From positions 310,001-374,000 of the forward strand of contig CBDCQL010000002.1 in assembly GCA_965220615.1 (NCBI GenBank): a DNA stretch of 64,000 nt. Reading direction: 5' to 3'. This stretch comes from JAGWBD01 sp965220615 (lineage in GTDB: Bacteria > Chloroflexota > Anaerolineae > Aggregatilineales > Phototrophicaceae). Below, in pieces: positions 50,291 to 57,986 of the stretch (position 1 is its first letter; every line of letters starts with the position of its first letter). Both the position numbers and the translations under genes were made by a program. The notes below the pieces were generated by a model. That model saw nothing but the letters and a program-made list of their open reading frames with translations. It searched no databases and was not told the DNA's origin.

Positions 50291-51468
50291 AAATCGAACG
50301 CATCCATCTGATTCCGGTCATGATTCCGCGCCGCACCGGCATTGACAATCGCCACGTCATCGTGCGTCTCGACGCGGCGGGGGACTGGACGGGCTGGGGC
50401 GAAATGAGCGATCTGTCGCATTTACCGCTCTACCAGATGGACCTGGCCAACCTGGAAGGGGCGTTGAATGACCTGCTGGTCGGCATGGACGCGCGCGACA
50501 TTGCCCCGATAGAAGAGCTGATGGAGCGCGCCTACACCGTCGAGGGCCACAAGTACAGCCGCTCCGGCCTGGTGCGGCAGGGCATTGACCTGGCGCTGCA
50601 CGACTTGCAGGCGCGGCGCGCTGGAGTCCCGTTGCACTCCCTTCTGGGTGGCGCCCTGCGCGATCGCTTCAAGGTGTGCTACCCGATTTTTCGCATGCGC
50701 TCACAGGCCGAGATCTCGTCCAATCTGGAGCGCATTGCAGAAATGGCCGAGCGGGGCTTCGATCTCATTCGCGTCTACGTGGGGGCGAATGTGGAGGCAG
50801 ACCTGAGATTCTTCGGGGCATTTGGCGAGCGCTTCGGCGACAGCATTCGCATCAAGTCCATCGACTTTTCGAACCTGCTGGACTGGCGTCGTTCGCTGGC
50901 CGCCACCGAGCGTTATGCCGAACTGACGGACTGGATGCTCATCGAGAGCCCGGCGCCGGAGGAGGACTACGCTGGCCTTGCGGAATTCCGGCGCCGCAGT
51001 CGCTGGCCGGTCTCCGAGCACGTCAACCATCTCTGGCATGGCTGGCAGTTGCTGCGCGGCGGCTGTGTGGACATTCTCAACGTCTCACCTTACGTTCTGG
51101 GCGGCCTGCGGCCCTGCCTGCGCGCCATCGCCCTGGCCGAGGCGGCCCACGCCAGCGTACTCATTGGCACCACCCAGGAGCTCAATCTGGGCACGGCGGG
51201 CGTGGCGCACCTGGGCGCGGTCGCACGCGTACTGGACTATCCGGCGGACAACACGGGCCCGGAACTCTACACGGCCGACGTGGTCAGGGAGCCGTTGCGC
51301 TACGACCAGGGTCACCTGTTGGTGCCGGATGGCGTCGGTCTGGGCGTCGAGGTGGACGAGGCCCTGCTGGATGAGCGGCGCACGAGTCTGGCAAGCACCT
51401 TTGGCACGGACCTGGTGGGTTTGCTGGACCGCACGTCCTCAAGCGAACGGGGCGAAACACAGGGCTGA
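50287..51468 (+). CDS. Enolase-superfamily (mandelate racemase/MLE-like) protein lacking the KxK motif
   Basis: A 393-aa protein. The capping domain covers residues 1-125 and the barrel follows. The second-strand KxK pair that supplies the catalytic base is replaced by R162-V163-Y164 (FDLIRVYVGANVE). Putative metal ligands are D193 (SIDFSN), E220 (LIESPAPEED) and E244 (VSEHVN). IGTTQELNLGTAGVAHLGA near 293 is where other members have their final acid or His. Chemistry must differ from mandelate racemase, or the protein is not catalytic. Translationally coupled to the upstream kinase. Confidence 0.85.
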   Translation: MKIERIHLIPVMIPRRTGIDNRHVIVRLDAAGDWTGWGEMSDLSHLPLYQMDLANLEGALNDLLVGMDARDIAPIEELMERAYTVEGHKYSRSGLVRQGIDLALHDLQARRAGVPLHSLLGGALRDRFKVCYPIFRMRSQAEISSNLERIAEMAERGFDLIRVYVGANVEADLRFFGAFGERFGDSIRIKSIDFSNLLDWRRSLAATERYAELTDWMLIESPAPEEDYAGLAEFRRRSRWPVSEHVNHLWHGWQLLRGGCVDILNVSPYVLGGLRPCLRAIALAEAAHASVLIGTTQELNLGTAGVAHLGAVARVLDYPADNTGPELYTADVVREPLRYDQGHLLVPDGVGLGVEVDEALLDERRTSLASTFGTDLVGLLDRTSSSERGETQG

Positions 51469-51473
51469 GCCGG

Positions 51474-52208
51474 TCAGCGCTGCAAAAACTCAGTCAGCGG
51501 TCGCGGATTCCTGTCCGTCAACACTTCACCGTACAACTGACCGCGACGCTGCCAGATGCGCTCGGCATGGGCGTCCTCACGACTCCGGAGGATGCGCCAG
51601 CGGTCATCGATGATCTCGATGGCGCAATGGTCGTCGAGCGCCAGACCGACGCAGCTCTGACCCCGCATGAATTCACGGAAGGGCTCCAGGCGCTCCTCGA
51701 CGACGGCGTGGGCGCAGAAAACGGCGTTGAAGTAACCGAGGGCGCGTACGCGGATATAGGGAAAGTTGTCGGGGTTGTTGTAGCGGCGTGAGGCACTGTA
51801 ACCGTAACGGAACCAGCACAGCCCGCCCGCGCTCAGCCCTGCCAGCACGCAGCCGCGATCGCGCGCCTCGTGGAAGTGATGGTCAATCCCCAGGCGGCGC
51901 CACAGTTTCAACATGCGCAGGGAGTTGCCGCCGCCCACGTAGATCAGGTCGGCCCAGGCAAACTTGCGGCCGATGGCGTCGGTCGATGGGCGATCGCGCA
52001 GTAAGGTCAGCGAGTCCGTGTGGCAGCCCAGACGGTCGCCGTAATGTCTGTGGAAATCGTCTTCCTTTTCCGGGTCATCGCCGCTGGCAGTCCCGATGAA
52101 GAGCGCCCGGGGTCGGTCCACCCCGGTCAGCCCGACGATGCGCTCGTCGATGAGCAGGTTTTCGCCTTCCACCATGCCGCCGCCGCCAATGGCCACAATC
52201 GCGCTCAT
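51474..52208 (-). CDS. Peptidase S51 (dipeptidase E / cyanophycinase-like)
   Basis: A 244-aa serine peptidase homologue. The nucleophile elbow is GLSAGGLCW, and DLIYVGGGNSLRMLKLW and an early GGGG (VAIGGGGMVEGENLLID) match the family. Peptidase E cleaves N-terminal Asp dipeptides, and cyanophycinase releases beta-Asp-Arg; which applies here is unclear. It is the last gene of the tsaE operon, and its ATG overlaps the glycosyltransferase stop by four bases. No cyanophycin synthetase is visible. Confidence 0.87.
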   Translation of the reverse strand: MSAIVAIGGGGMVEGENLLIDERIVGLTGVDRPRALFIGTASGDDPEKEDDFHRHYGDRLGCHTDSLTLLRDRPSTDAIGRKFAWADLIYVGGGNSLRMLKLWRRLGIDHHFHEARDRGCVLAGLSAGGLCWFRYGYSASRRYNNPDNFPYIRVRALGYFNAVFCAHAVVEERLEPFREFMRGQSCVGLALDDHCAIEIIDDRWRILRSREDAHAERIWQRRGQLYGEVLTDRNPRPLTEFLQR

Positions 52209-53428
52209 GTCGCCCCTTCCTTTCCGGCTGCCCTAAGCAGGATTCCTTCGTAACGTCGACACTGGACCTCTACGTCGACGTTGTCCCCGGCCCAGGCGCG
52301 TCCGTCGCGGCCGCAACGCTGGCGCATGTCCTCATCATCCAGCAACTGAACGATGGAGTCGGTGAATGCCGCGACGTCGCCCGGACTGACCGCGATGCCG
52401 CCGCCGCTTTCGCGGATGATGCGCGCCGATTCGCCGGCGCAGGCAGCGACAACGGGCGTACCGCTGGCGAGCGATTCGAAAAGACGCGCCGGCAACGCTC
52501 CCTGGTGGAGTTCGTGTCCGCGGAGGGCAAAACAGGAAACGTCGGCAGCCGCCCAGGCGGAGGGAATGTCCTCACGTGTCATCCAGGATATGTGTCTGAC
52601 GTTTGCGGCCGCATCGCGCAGGATGCCGCGCTGGCTGCCATCGCCGACGAGAAGAAAAACATGATGATCGCGGGACTCCAGGTGCCGGGCAGCCTGTAGC
52701 AGCAGATCGAAATCATACTGGGTGGCGAAGGTGCCGATGCAGGCGACGATCTGATGGTGCTGCAGCCCGTGACGTCTCCGGAAATCCCCTCCGCAAAGGT
52801 CGGGGCGCAGACGCTGCAGATCGACCATGAAGTAAAGGGTTTGCAACTCCGCCGTCGGCCGGACGCGCCCGGCTATCCTGCGCGTCCATTCGGGGCTGAT
52901 GGTCACGATTGCCCTTGCATGGCGATACAGGCTGTCGACGACTTGCCGCGCCAGGCGGAAGAGCGCATGCGATTCTCGCATGGCGCCGAGGCTGAGCAGA
53001 TGGTCCGGCCAAAGGTCGCTTACGCTGAGTACGTAGGGAGCGCGCAGCCAGCGGGCCAGCAGCATGCCGGCCAGTCCGGTGGGCAGAGGCTGGGATTCGA
53101 TGAGCAGCAGGTCCGGCCGCGGCAGCGACCAACCCCGTAGCAGTGCGCCAGCCATAAAACTGAGCTGGGTCATCAGTCGACGGCGAATACGTGCCGATGG
53201 CGAGGCCCACAACCAAACTCTCACGACGCGCACCTGGCCGCGTACTTCCACCCTTGTCCAGACGCCGCGATAACCGTCTGCGATGCGACCCTGGGGGTGA
53301 TGAGGCATGGGCGCGAGCACCGTCACCTGGTGGCCGCGGGATGCCAGAAAGTGGGCCAACTGGGAGAATCGGGCGGAGGCCGCGCCGGAATCAGGTTCAA
53401 ACCAGGACGTCACGAGCAGAATCCGCAT
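52205..53428 (-). CDS. GT4-family glycosyltransferase (WbuB-like)
   Basis: A 407-aa GT-B enzyme. The N-terminus MRILLVTSWFEPDSGAASAR and PHHPQGRIADGYRG are characteristic of the WbuB/WbpH-type group. The donor-site region is LRGHELHQGALPARLFESLASGTPVVAA and ESGGGIAVSPGDV. It probably builds surface polysaccharide. Embedded in a tsaE-tsaB-rimI operon with two bases from the rimI stop, with no obvious functional link. Confidence 0.88.
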   Translation of the reverse strand: MRILLVTSWFEPDSGAASARFSQLAHFLASRGHQVTVLAPMPHHPQGRIADGYRGVWTRVEVRGQVRVVRVWLWASPSARIRRRLMTQLSFMAGALLRGWSLPRPDLLLIESQPLPTGLAGMLLARWLRAPYVLSVSDLWPDHLLSLGAMRESHALFRLARQVVDSLYRHARAIVTISPEWTRRIAGRVRPTAELQTLYFMVDLQRLRPDLCGGDFRRRHGLQHHQIVACIGTFATQYDFDLLLQAARHLESRDHHVFLLVGDGSQRGILRDAAANVRHISWMTREDIPSAWAAADVSCFALRGHELHQGALPARLFESLASGTPVVAACAGESARIIRESGGGIAVSPGDVAAFTDSIVQLLDDEDMRQRCGRDGRAWAGDNVDVEVQCRRYEGILLRAAGKEGAT

Positions 53429-53430
53429 GG

Positions 53431-54042
53431 TCAGGCGCTGAGAAACTGCGGCATCAGGTTGAACGCATCCACGTGTTTCACCCTGGCGCGAATTGCGTTG
53501 CAGTGTTGCAACACCTGTTCACGGACGTCTGCGTCGACGATCTCCAGGCGCATGTCGCAGCCGTCTTCGTTGCCTTCGCGATAGTAGCCGGCCTTCATGC
53601 CATAGAGACGAAAGCCGTACTTGTGGTAAAGATTGCGGGCCACGCGGTTGCTTTCGCGCACTTCCAGCACCACGCACCTGGCCTGACGCGCCAGCGCCCG
53701 GCGAATCAGGGCGGCCAGCAACAATTCTCCGTAGCCAAGGCCGCGGTGCTGCGGATGTGTGGCCAGGGTACTGATATGCGCTTCACCGGCAATCAGCCAC
53801 ATGCCGCCATAGCCGACGATTCGCTCTTCTGACGTCCGGGCCCCTGGCCATCGCAGGTGGCGGCGCCAGCCTGGCGGCCGGGGTATCAGACCGTCGCAGA
53901 GAACGACCAGGTGGCTGTGATTGGGCATGCCAATTTCGTCGCGCCAGGAATGTTTGGGCCAGGGAGGGCGAAAGCAATGGACGTCGATGGCTGCCACCTG
54001 GTCGATGTCTTCAGGGCGCATGGGCCGCAATTGCACACTCAT
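53431..54042 (-). CDS. rimI: Ribosomal protein S18 alanine N-acetyltransferase-like GNAT protein
   Basis: A 203-aa GNAT acetyltransferase. The acetyl-CoA loop is ATHPQHRGLGYGELLLAALI and is followed by CVVLEVRESNRVARNLYHKYGF, the RimI signature. The start MSVQLRPMRPEDIDQVAAIDVHCFRPPW is typical. It overlaps tsaB by four bases, the common tsaE-tsaB-rimI order. It is longer than the usual 150 aa because of an insert around residues 50-70 (PRPPGWRRHLRWPGARTSEE). The S18 substrate is inferred. Confidence 0.88.
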   Translation of the reverse strand: MSVQLRPMRPEDIDQVAAIDVHCFRPPWPKHSWRDEIGMPNHSHLVVLCDGLIPRPPGWRRHLRWPGARTSEERIVGYGGMWLIAGEAHISTLATHPQHRGLGYGELLLAALIRRALARQARCVVLEVRESNRVARNLYHKYGFRLYGMKAGYYREGNEDGCDMRLEIVDADVREQVLQHCNAIRARVKHVDAFNLMPQFLSA

Positions 54043-54722
54043 GGCGTGTCACGCGTGGCGATGTAGCGGGCCGTGACCACGCCTGGAGCAAAGTCTTCCG
54101 ACGGACCCTCCTGCAAACGCGCCAGAGCGATTTCCGCCAGGAAGCCGGCGCGGCGCAGGGAATGCGCCGGCGACGCCAGTTGCAAAGGCGAGCCCGACGC
54201 CTGCGCCCGTGTCAGCCTGTCGCGGGCGCAGGCGTCCAGTTCCCCGGCAACAAAGGTCGGCGTCGCCAGGGGTTGCAACAGGGTTTCCAGGTCCGTCAAC
54301 GTCTCTTCGCCACTCGCCTGCCAGCGGCCCTTGCAGCAATTAAAACGCGACGCAATGTAGCGCTTGCGTCCTGCAGACAACAGGATGAGCAATGCGTGAT
54401 CGGGGCAGGGAGGCAGGGCCGCGGCCAGAATGTCCTGGGTACTGACGGCGACCAGGGGTATGCCCCGTGCTGCTGCCAGGCCCTTGGCAAAGGCCACGCC
54501 GATCCGCAGGCCGGTGAAGGAACCCGGTCCGGATGCGACCGCCATGGCGGAGAGTTCCGCTCCACCCTGCGCCAGCATGCGTTCAACCATAGGGGGCAAC
54601 GCGGCACTGTGATGTTTTGCGCTGCGCCAACTGTGTTCGGCGATCACTTCGTGGCCGTCATGAAGGGCGAGATTGATGCGTTGGGTCGCGCTGTCGATGG
54701 CAAGCAACATGTCCGGGCTCAC
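54039..54722 (-). CDS. tsaB: tRNA threonylcarbamoyladenosine biosynthesis protein TsaB
   Basis: A 227-aa ASKHA-fold partner of TsaD needed for t6A at position 37 of ANN-decoding tRNAs. It opens LLAIDSATQRINLALHDGHEV, has SAALPPMVERMLAQGG, and ASGPGSFTGLRIGVAFAKGLA is the family hallmark. The GTG at 54722 overlaps the tsaE stop in a GTGA; the ATG at residue 5 is an alternative. TsaD and TsaC are not in the window. Confidence 0.94.
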   Translation of the reverse strand: MSPDMLLAIDSATQRINLALHDGHEVIAEHSWRSAKHHSAALPPMVERMLAQGGAELSAMAVASGPGSFTGLRIGVAFAKGLAAARGIPLVAVSTQDILAAALPPCPDHALLILLSAGRKRYIASRFNCCKGRWQASGEETLTDLETLLQPLATPTFVAGELDACARDRLTRAQASGSPLQLASPAHSLRRAGFLAEIALARLQEGPSEDFAPGVVTARYIATRDTP

Positions 54723-55189
54723 AATGCCTGCGCCCGAAAGGCATTCAGCAGACCTTCGTGACGTTCACCCCTGGCCTTCAGCTGAACGCAGCGTTTTGCA
54801 GCGCCCATGATTTCCAGCGAGACCCACAGTCGTTCCACAGGCAACGCCTCCCCGATGCGTTCCGGCCATTCAATCAGGGCAGGGCCCTGGCCGGACAGCG
54901 CGTCTTCAAGCCCCGCCTGCATGGCTTCTCGGGCATCGCCAAGACGGTAACAGTCGACGTGATAGAGCACGCCGTCGTCTGCGCAGCGGCTGTGCTCATG
55001 GACCAGCGTGAAGGTCGGGCTGGTCAGGGGCGGCCGCGCGCCCCAGCCCCGGCCAATGGCCGCCGCCAGGCAGGTCTTCCCCGCTCCCAGGGCGCCGCTG
55101 AGGCAAATGAGGTCGCCCGGTTGCAGAAGCTTGCCGAGCGCCACGCCGGCCCGCTGCGTCCGGGCGGGATTGTCGCTGATGACGCGCAC
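54719..55189 (-). CDS. tsaE: tRNA threonylcarbamoyladenosine biosynthesis ATPase TsaE
   Basis: A 156-aa P-loop ATPase that supports TsaB-TsaD in t6A synthesis. Walker A GALGAGKTC, PLTSPTFTLVHEH and VLYHVDCYRLGDA are diagnostic, and ALIEWPERIGEALP is the C-terminal motif. GTG 55189 has AGGAGG just upstream and gives a normal length, so I prefer it to the ATG at 55231. First gene of a five-gene operon (tsaE, tsaB, rimI, glycosyltransferase, peptidase S51). Confidence 0.94.
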   Translation of the reverse strand: MRVISDNPARTQRAGVALGKLLQPGDLICLSGALGAGKTCLAAAIGRGWGARPPLTSPTFTLVHEHSRCADDGVLYHVDCYRLGDAREAMQAGLEDALSGQGPALIEWPERIGEALPVERLWVSLEIMGAAKRCVQLKARGERHEGLLNAFRAQAL

Positions 55190-55307
55190 AACGCCTCCTG
55201 AACGCCCGAAGTATAGCGTTCGCCGGATCATTATGAAGGTGGGGTTCGCGGCAACAGGGCTTCGCGGCTACACTTTCAGGCGCAAATCTGACCGGGGAGT
55301 AATGGTC

Positions 55308-56090
55308 ATGACTTTTCGTGATGACGCGCTGGCCGACAAACACATCGTCATATCCGGCGGTGCCGGCGCCATAGGCTGCGGCGTCGTCAGCAAACTGACA
55401 CGGCATGGCGCGAGCCTGACCGTCAATGACGTCCTTGATGGCGACGAGGCGCTTGCGAGACTGGAGCAGGCCGGAGCCGCCATGCAACGAGTCTTCTATT
55501 GCCGCGCCGACCTGACGCAGGAAGAGGACGTCAACCACCTGGTAGTGCAGGCCCATGCGCAGTTCGGCCCCCTGCACGTGGCGCTCTGCCACGCCGGAAT
55601 GGTCGTTCCCGGTCTGTTGCTGGACTACGCACTGGAAGACTGGCAGCGTACGCAGGATGTCAACGTCACCGCGGCCTTCCTGCTGGGTCGGGCGGCGGCG
55701 CGCAGCATGCTGGCGGACGACATCGCCGGCCAACTGGTCTTTACCACGTCCTGGGTGGCGCAAACGCCCTGGCCTGAGATCGGCGCCTACAACGCCAGCA
55801 AGGCCGCCATGAATCAATTGATGCGTTCCTTTGCGCGCGAACTGGCCCAGCAAGGCATTCGTGCCAACGCCATTGCCCCGGGCATCGTCAACGCCGGCAT
55901 GGCCAGAAAGCAATGGGACAGCGATGCGGAGTATCAGGCGCGCGCGCGACGCGCCATACCTCTGGGCTTTTTGCAGCCGCTCGACGCCGTGACGGATGCC
56001 TTTCTCTTTCTTTGCAGTGACGCCGCCAGTTACATGACCGGTTCGGTGCTGACCGTGGACGGCGGCTGCAGCCTCTATCCGCTGGATTGA
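55308..56090 (+). CDS. SDR-family oxidoreductase
   Basis: A 260-aa classical SDR. The cofactor motif is SGGAGAIGCG, followed by CHAGMVVPG for NNAG, catalytic Ser in FTTSW and YNASK. Closing VDGGCSLYPLD. ATG 55308 has GGGGAG at good spacing; the frame upstream overlaps tsaE on the other strand and is not protein-like. A divergent position from tsaE. It converges with a fumarylacetoacetate-hydrolase-family gene, so the two may share a catabolic role, but the substrate is unknown. Confidence 0.92.
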   Translation: MTFRDDALADKHIVISGGAGAIGCGVVSKLTRHGASLTVNDVLDGDEALARLEQAGAAMQRVFYCRADLTQEEDVNHLVVQAHAQFGPLHVALCHAGMVVPGLLLDYALEDWQRTQDVNVTAAFLLGRAAARSMLADDIAGQLVFTTSWVAQTPWPEIGAYNASKAAMNQLMRSFARELAQQGIRANAIAPGIVNAGMARKQWDSDAEYQARARRAIPLGFLQPLDAVTDAFLFLCSDAASYMTGSVLTVDGGCSLYPLD

Positions 56091-56091
56091 C

Positions 56092-56928
56092 TCAGCCGCT
56101 GCTGTCCAGTTCGACGCAGGGATTCTCCAGCGTCCCGATCCCTTCCACGCAGCAGCGCACGACGTCGCCGTCCTGCAGGTAACGTTTCGGCGAGCGGCCC
56201 TCGCCGACGCCGGAGGGTGTGCCGGTCATAATGATGTCGGCCGGCTCCAGCGTGAACATTTGCGAGCAGTAATGGATGAGGTAGGCGACCCTGAAGATCA
56301 TGTCGCGCGTGTTGCCGTCCTGCATGCGCTCGTCATTGACGTCGGTGGTCAGGCCCAGGTCCTGCACGTCGGCGATCTCGTCCGGGGTGACGATCGCCGG
56401 TCCCAGCGGGCAAAAGGTATCGAGGCTTTTGCCGCGGGTCCACTGGCCGTCCGTGCGATGCTGCAGGTCGCGCGCCGAGACGTCATTGCCGACCGTGTAG
56501 CCAAAGACGTGCTGCAGGGCATTTTCCTCGCTGACGTGACGGGCGCGTTTCCCGATGACCACGACCAGCTCGGTTTCCCAGTCCACTTCCTTTGTCACGG
56601 CGCGGTCCCAGGTGATGGTGGCGCCAGGATCGATGATGGCGCTCGGGAATTTGGCGAAGATCAGGGGCCGGGGGGGCGGTTCGTTGCCGGTCTCGCGGGC
56701 ATGTTCGGCATAGTTGCGGCCGATGGCGATGATCTTGCCGGGACGCAGGGGGGCGTTGAGCGCAACGTCTTCGAGCCGGAAACGTTGGCTGACGCGTCCG
56801 GGCGTGATGCCGCGGGCGATCATGTCCTGCATGCGCATGGTATCGGCTGACGCCAGACCATAGACCTCGTCGCCAACGACCTCGCCCAGCTGACGACGCC
56901 CGTTGTGCGTGAACGTGACCAGTTTCAC
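56092..56928 (-). CDS. Fumarylacetoacetate hydrolase family protein
   Basis: A 278-aa enzyme. The start GTG 56928 (MKLVTFTHNGRRQLGEVVGD) was chosen from homology; the longer frame overlaps the next gene. Metal-binding acids are in DWETELVVVIGKRAR, and GYTVGNDVSARDLQ, KSLDTFCPLGPAIV and ADIIMTGTPSGVG are family marks. Members cleave C-C bonds or decarboxylate 2-oxo acids (FahA, HpcE, 2-keto-4-pentenoate hydratase-like, oxaloacetate decarboxylase). The exact reaction is unknown. Confidence 0.93.
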   Translation of the reverse strand: MKLVTFTHNGRRQLGEVVGDEVYGLASADTMRMQDMIARGITPGRVSQRFRLEDVALNAPLRPGKIIAIGRNYAEHARETGNEPPPRPLIFAKFPSAIIDPGATITWDRAVTKEVDWETELVVVIGKRARHVSEENALQHVFGYTVGNDVSARDLQHRTDGQWTRGKSLDTFCPLGPAIVTPDEIADVQDLGLTTDVNDERMQDGNTRDMIFRVAYLIHYCSQMFTLEPADIIMTGTPSGVGEGRSPKRYLQDGDVVRCCVEGIGTLENPCVELDSSG

Positions 56929-57030
56929 CGGAAGTTCCCTCTCACCCTGGTTTGCTGACAAGAAATGCGAAGCGTGGGCTGGCAGTATAGCGTTACTATC
57001 TGGCTCTGACGACCGGGCGAAGGGAAGCAC

Positions 57031-57966
57031 ATGCTGAAACTCAGGGACATTGCCGCGGCCCGCGAGAGACTCAGGCCCTGGTTGCGGCCGACGCCCTTGC
57101 AGGAAGCGCAGGACCTGGGCGATCAGGTCTGGCTGAAGCTGGAAAACAGCAACCCCACCCGCTCCTTCAAGCTGCGAGGGGCGCTCAACGCGTTGTTGCT
57201 GCTGGACAGGGCGGCCCGCGAACGGGGGGTCATCGCCTGTTCCTCGGGCAACCATGCCCAGGGCGTCGCCTGGGCGGCGCAGAGGCGTGGTATTGAGGCC
57301 CGCCTGTTGATGCCGGCGCACACACCGCAGCAAAAAATTGAGGGCGTGCGGCGTTTCGGAGCCCAGGCGGAACTGTTCGGCAGCACCTATGACGAGACCG
57401 AGACGGAGGCCCGCCGTCGCCAGCGGGAGCAGAATCTGACCTTCATTTCTCCCTACAACGACGCCCGGGTCATTGCCGGGGCCGGCACCATCGGTCTTGA
57501 GCTGCTGGACGATCTGCGGGACCTGGAACGGGTGCTGGTGCCAGTGAGCGGGGGCGGTCTGATCTCGGGAATCGGAATGGCGCTCGGGACGCTGCGGCCG
57601 ACGCTGGAAATCATCGGGGTCTGTGCCCGCTCTGCGCCGGGGATGGCCAACCTGTACCATGGCAGCGACCTGCCACAGCGATGGGACACCCTCGCCGAGG
57701 CCCTGTCCGGTGAGGTGGAACCTGACTCAATGACGATTGCCTTGGTGCGGCGTTTCGTCAACCGAATCGTACTGGTACCCGAGGAGGCCATTGCCGCGGC
57801 CATGCGCTGGATGTTGCTGGAGCATGGCCAGGTGGTCGAGGGCGGCGGCGCGGTGACGATCGCCGCGCTGCTATCCGGCGCTGTGGAGGTGGATGGCCGT
57901 CCCACAGCGCTGGTGATCAGCGGCGGCAACGTCGACGAGGCGACCCTGCGCCAAATTCTCGCCTGA
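57031..57966 (+). CDS. Threonine dehydratase / serine racemase-like PLP enzyme
   Basis: A 311-aa fold-type II PLP enzyme. The PLP lysine is in NPTRSFKLRGALNALL, the substrate loop is SSGNHAQGVAWAAQ, and the phosphate loop is VPVSGGGLISGIG. It is short, without ACT regulatory domains, so it fits a catabolic threonine dehydratase, hydroxyectoine-utilisation EutB type, or serine racemase. Ends 20 bases from the convergent VWA gene. Confidence 0.92.
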   Translation: MLKLRDIAAARERLRPWLRPTPLQEAQDLGDQVWLKLENSNPTRSFKLRGALNALLLLDRAARERGVIACSSGNHAQGVAWAAQRRGIEARLLMPAHTPQQKIEGVRRFGAQAELFGSTYDETETEARRRQREQNLTFISPYNDARVIAGAGTIGLELLDDLRDLERVLVPVSGGGLISGIGMALGTLRPTLEIIGVCARSAPGMANLYHGSDLPQRWDTLAEALSGEVEPDSMTIALVRRFVNRIVLVPEEAIAAAMRWMLLEHGQVVEGGGAVTIAALLSGAVEVDGRPTALVISGGNVDEATLRQILA

Positions 57967-57986
57967 TTTCGAAGACCGCTCCCGCT

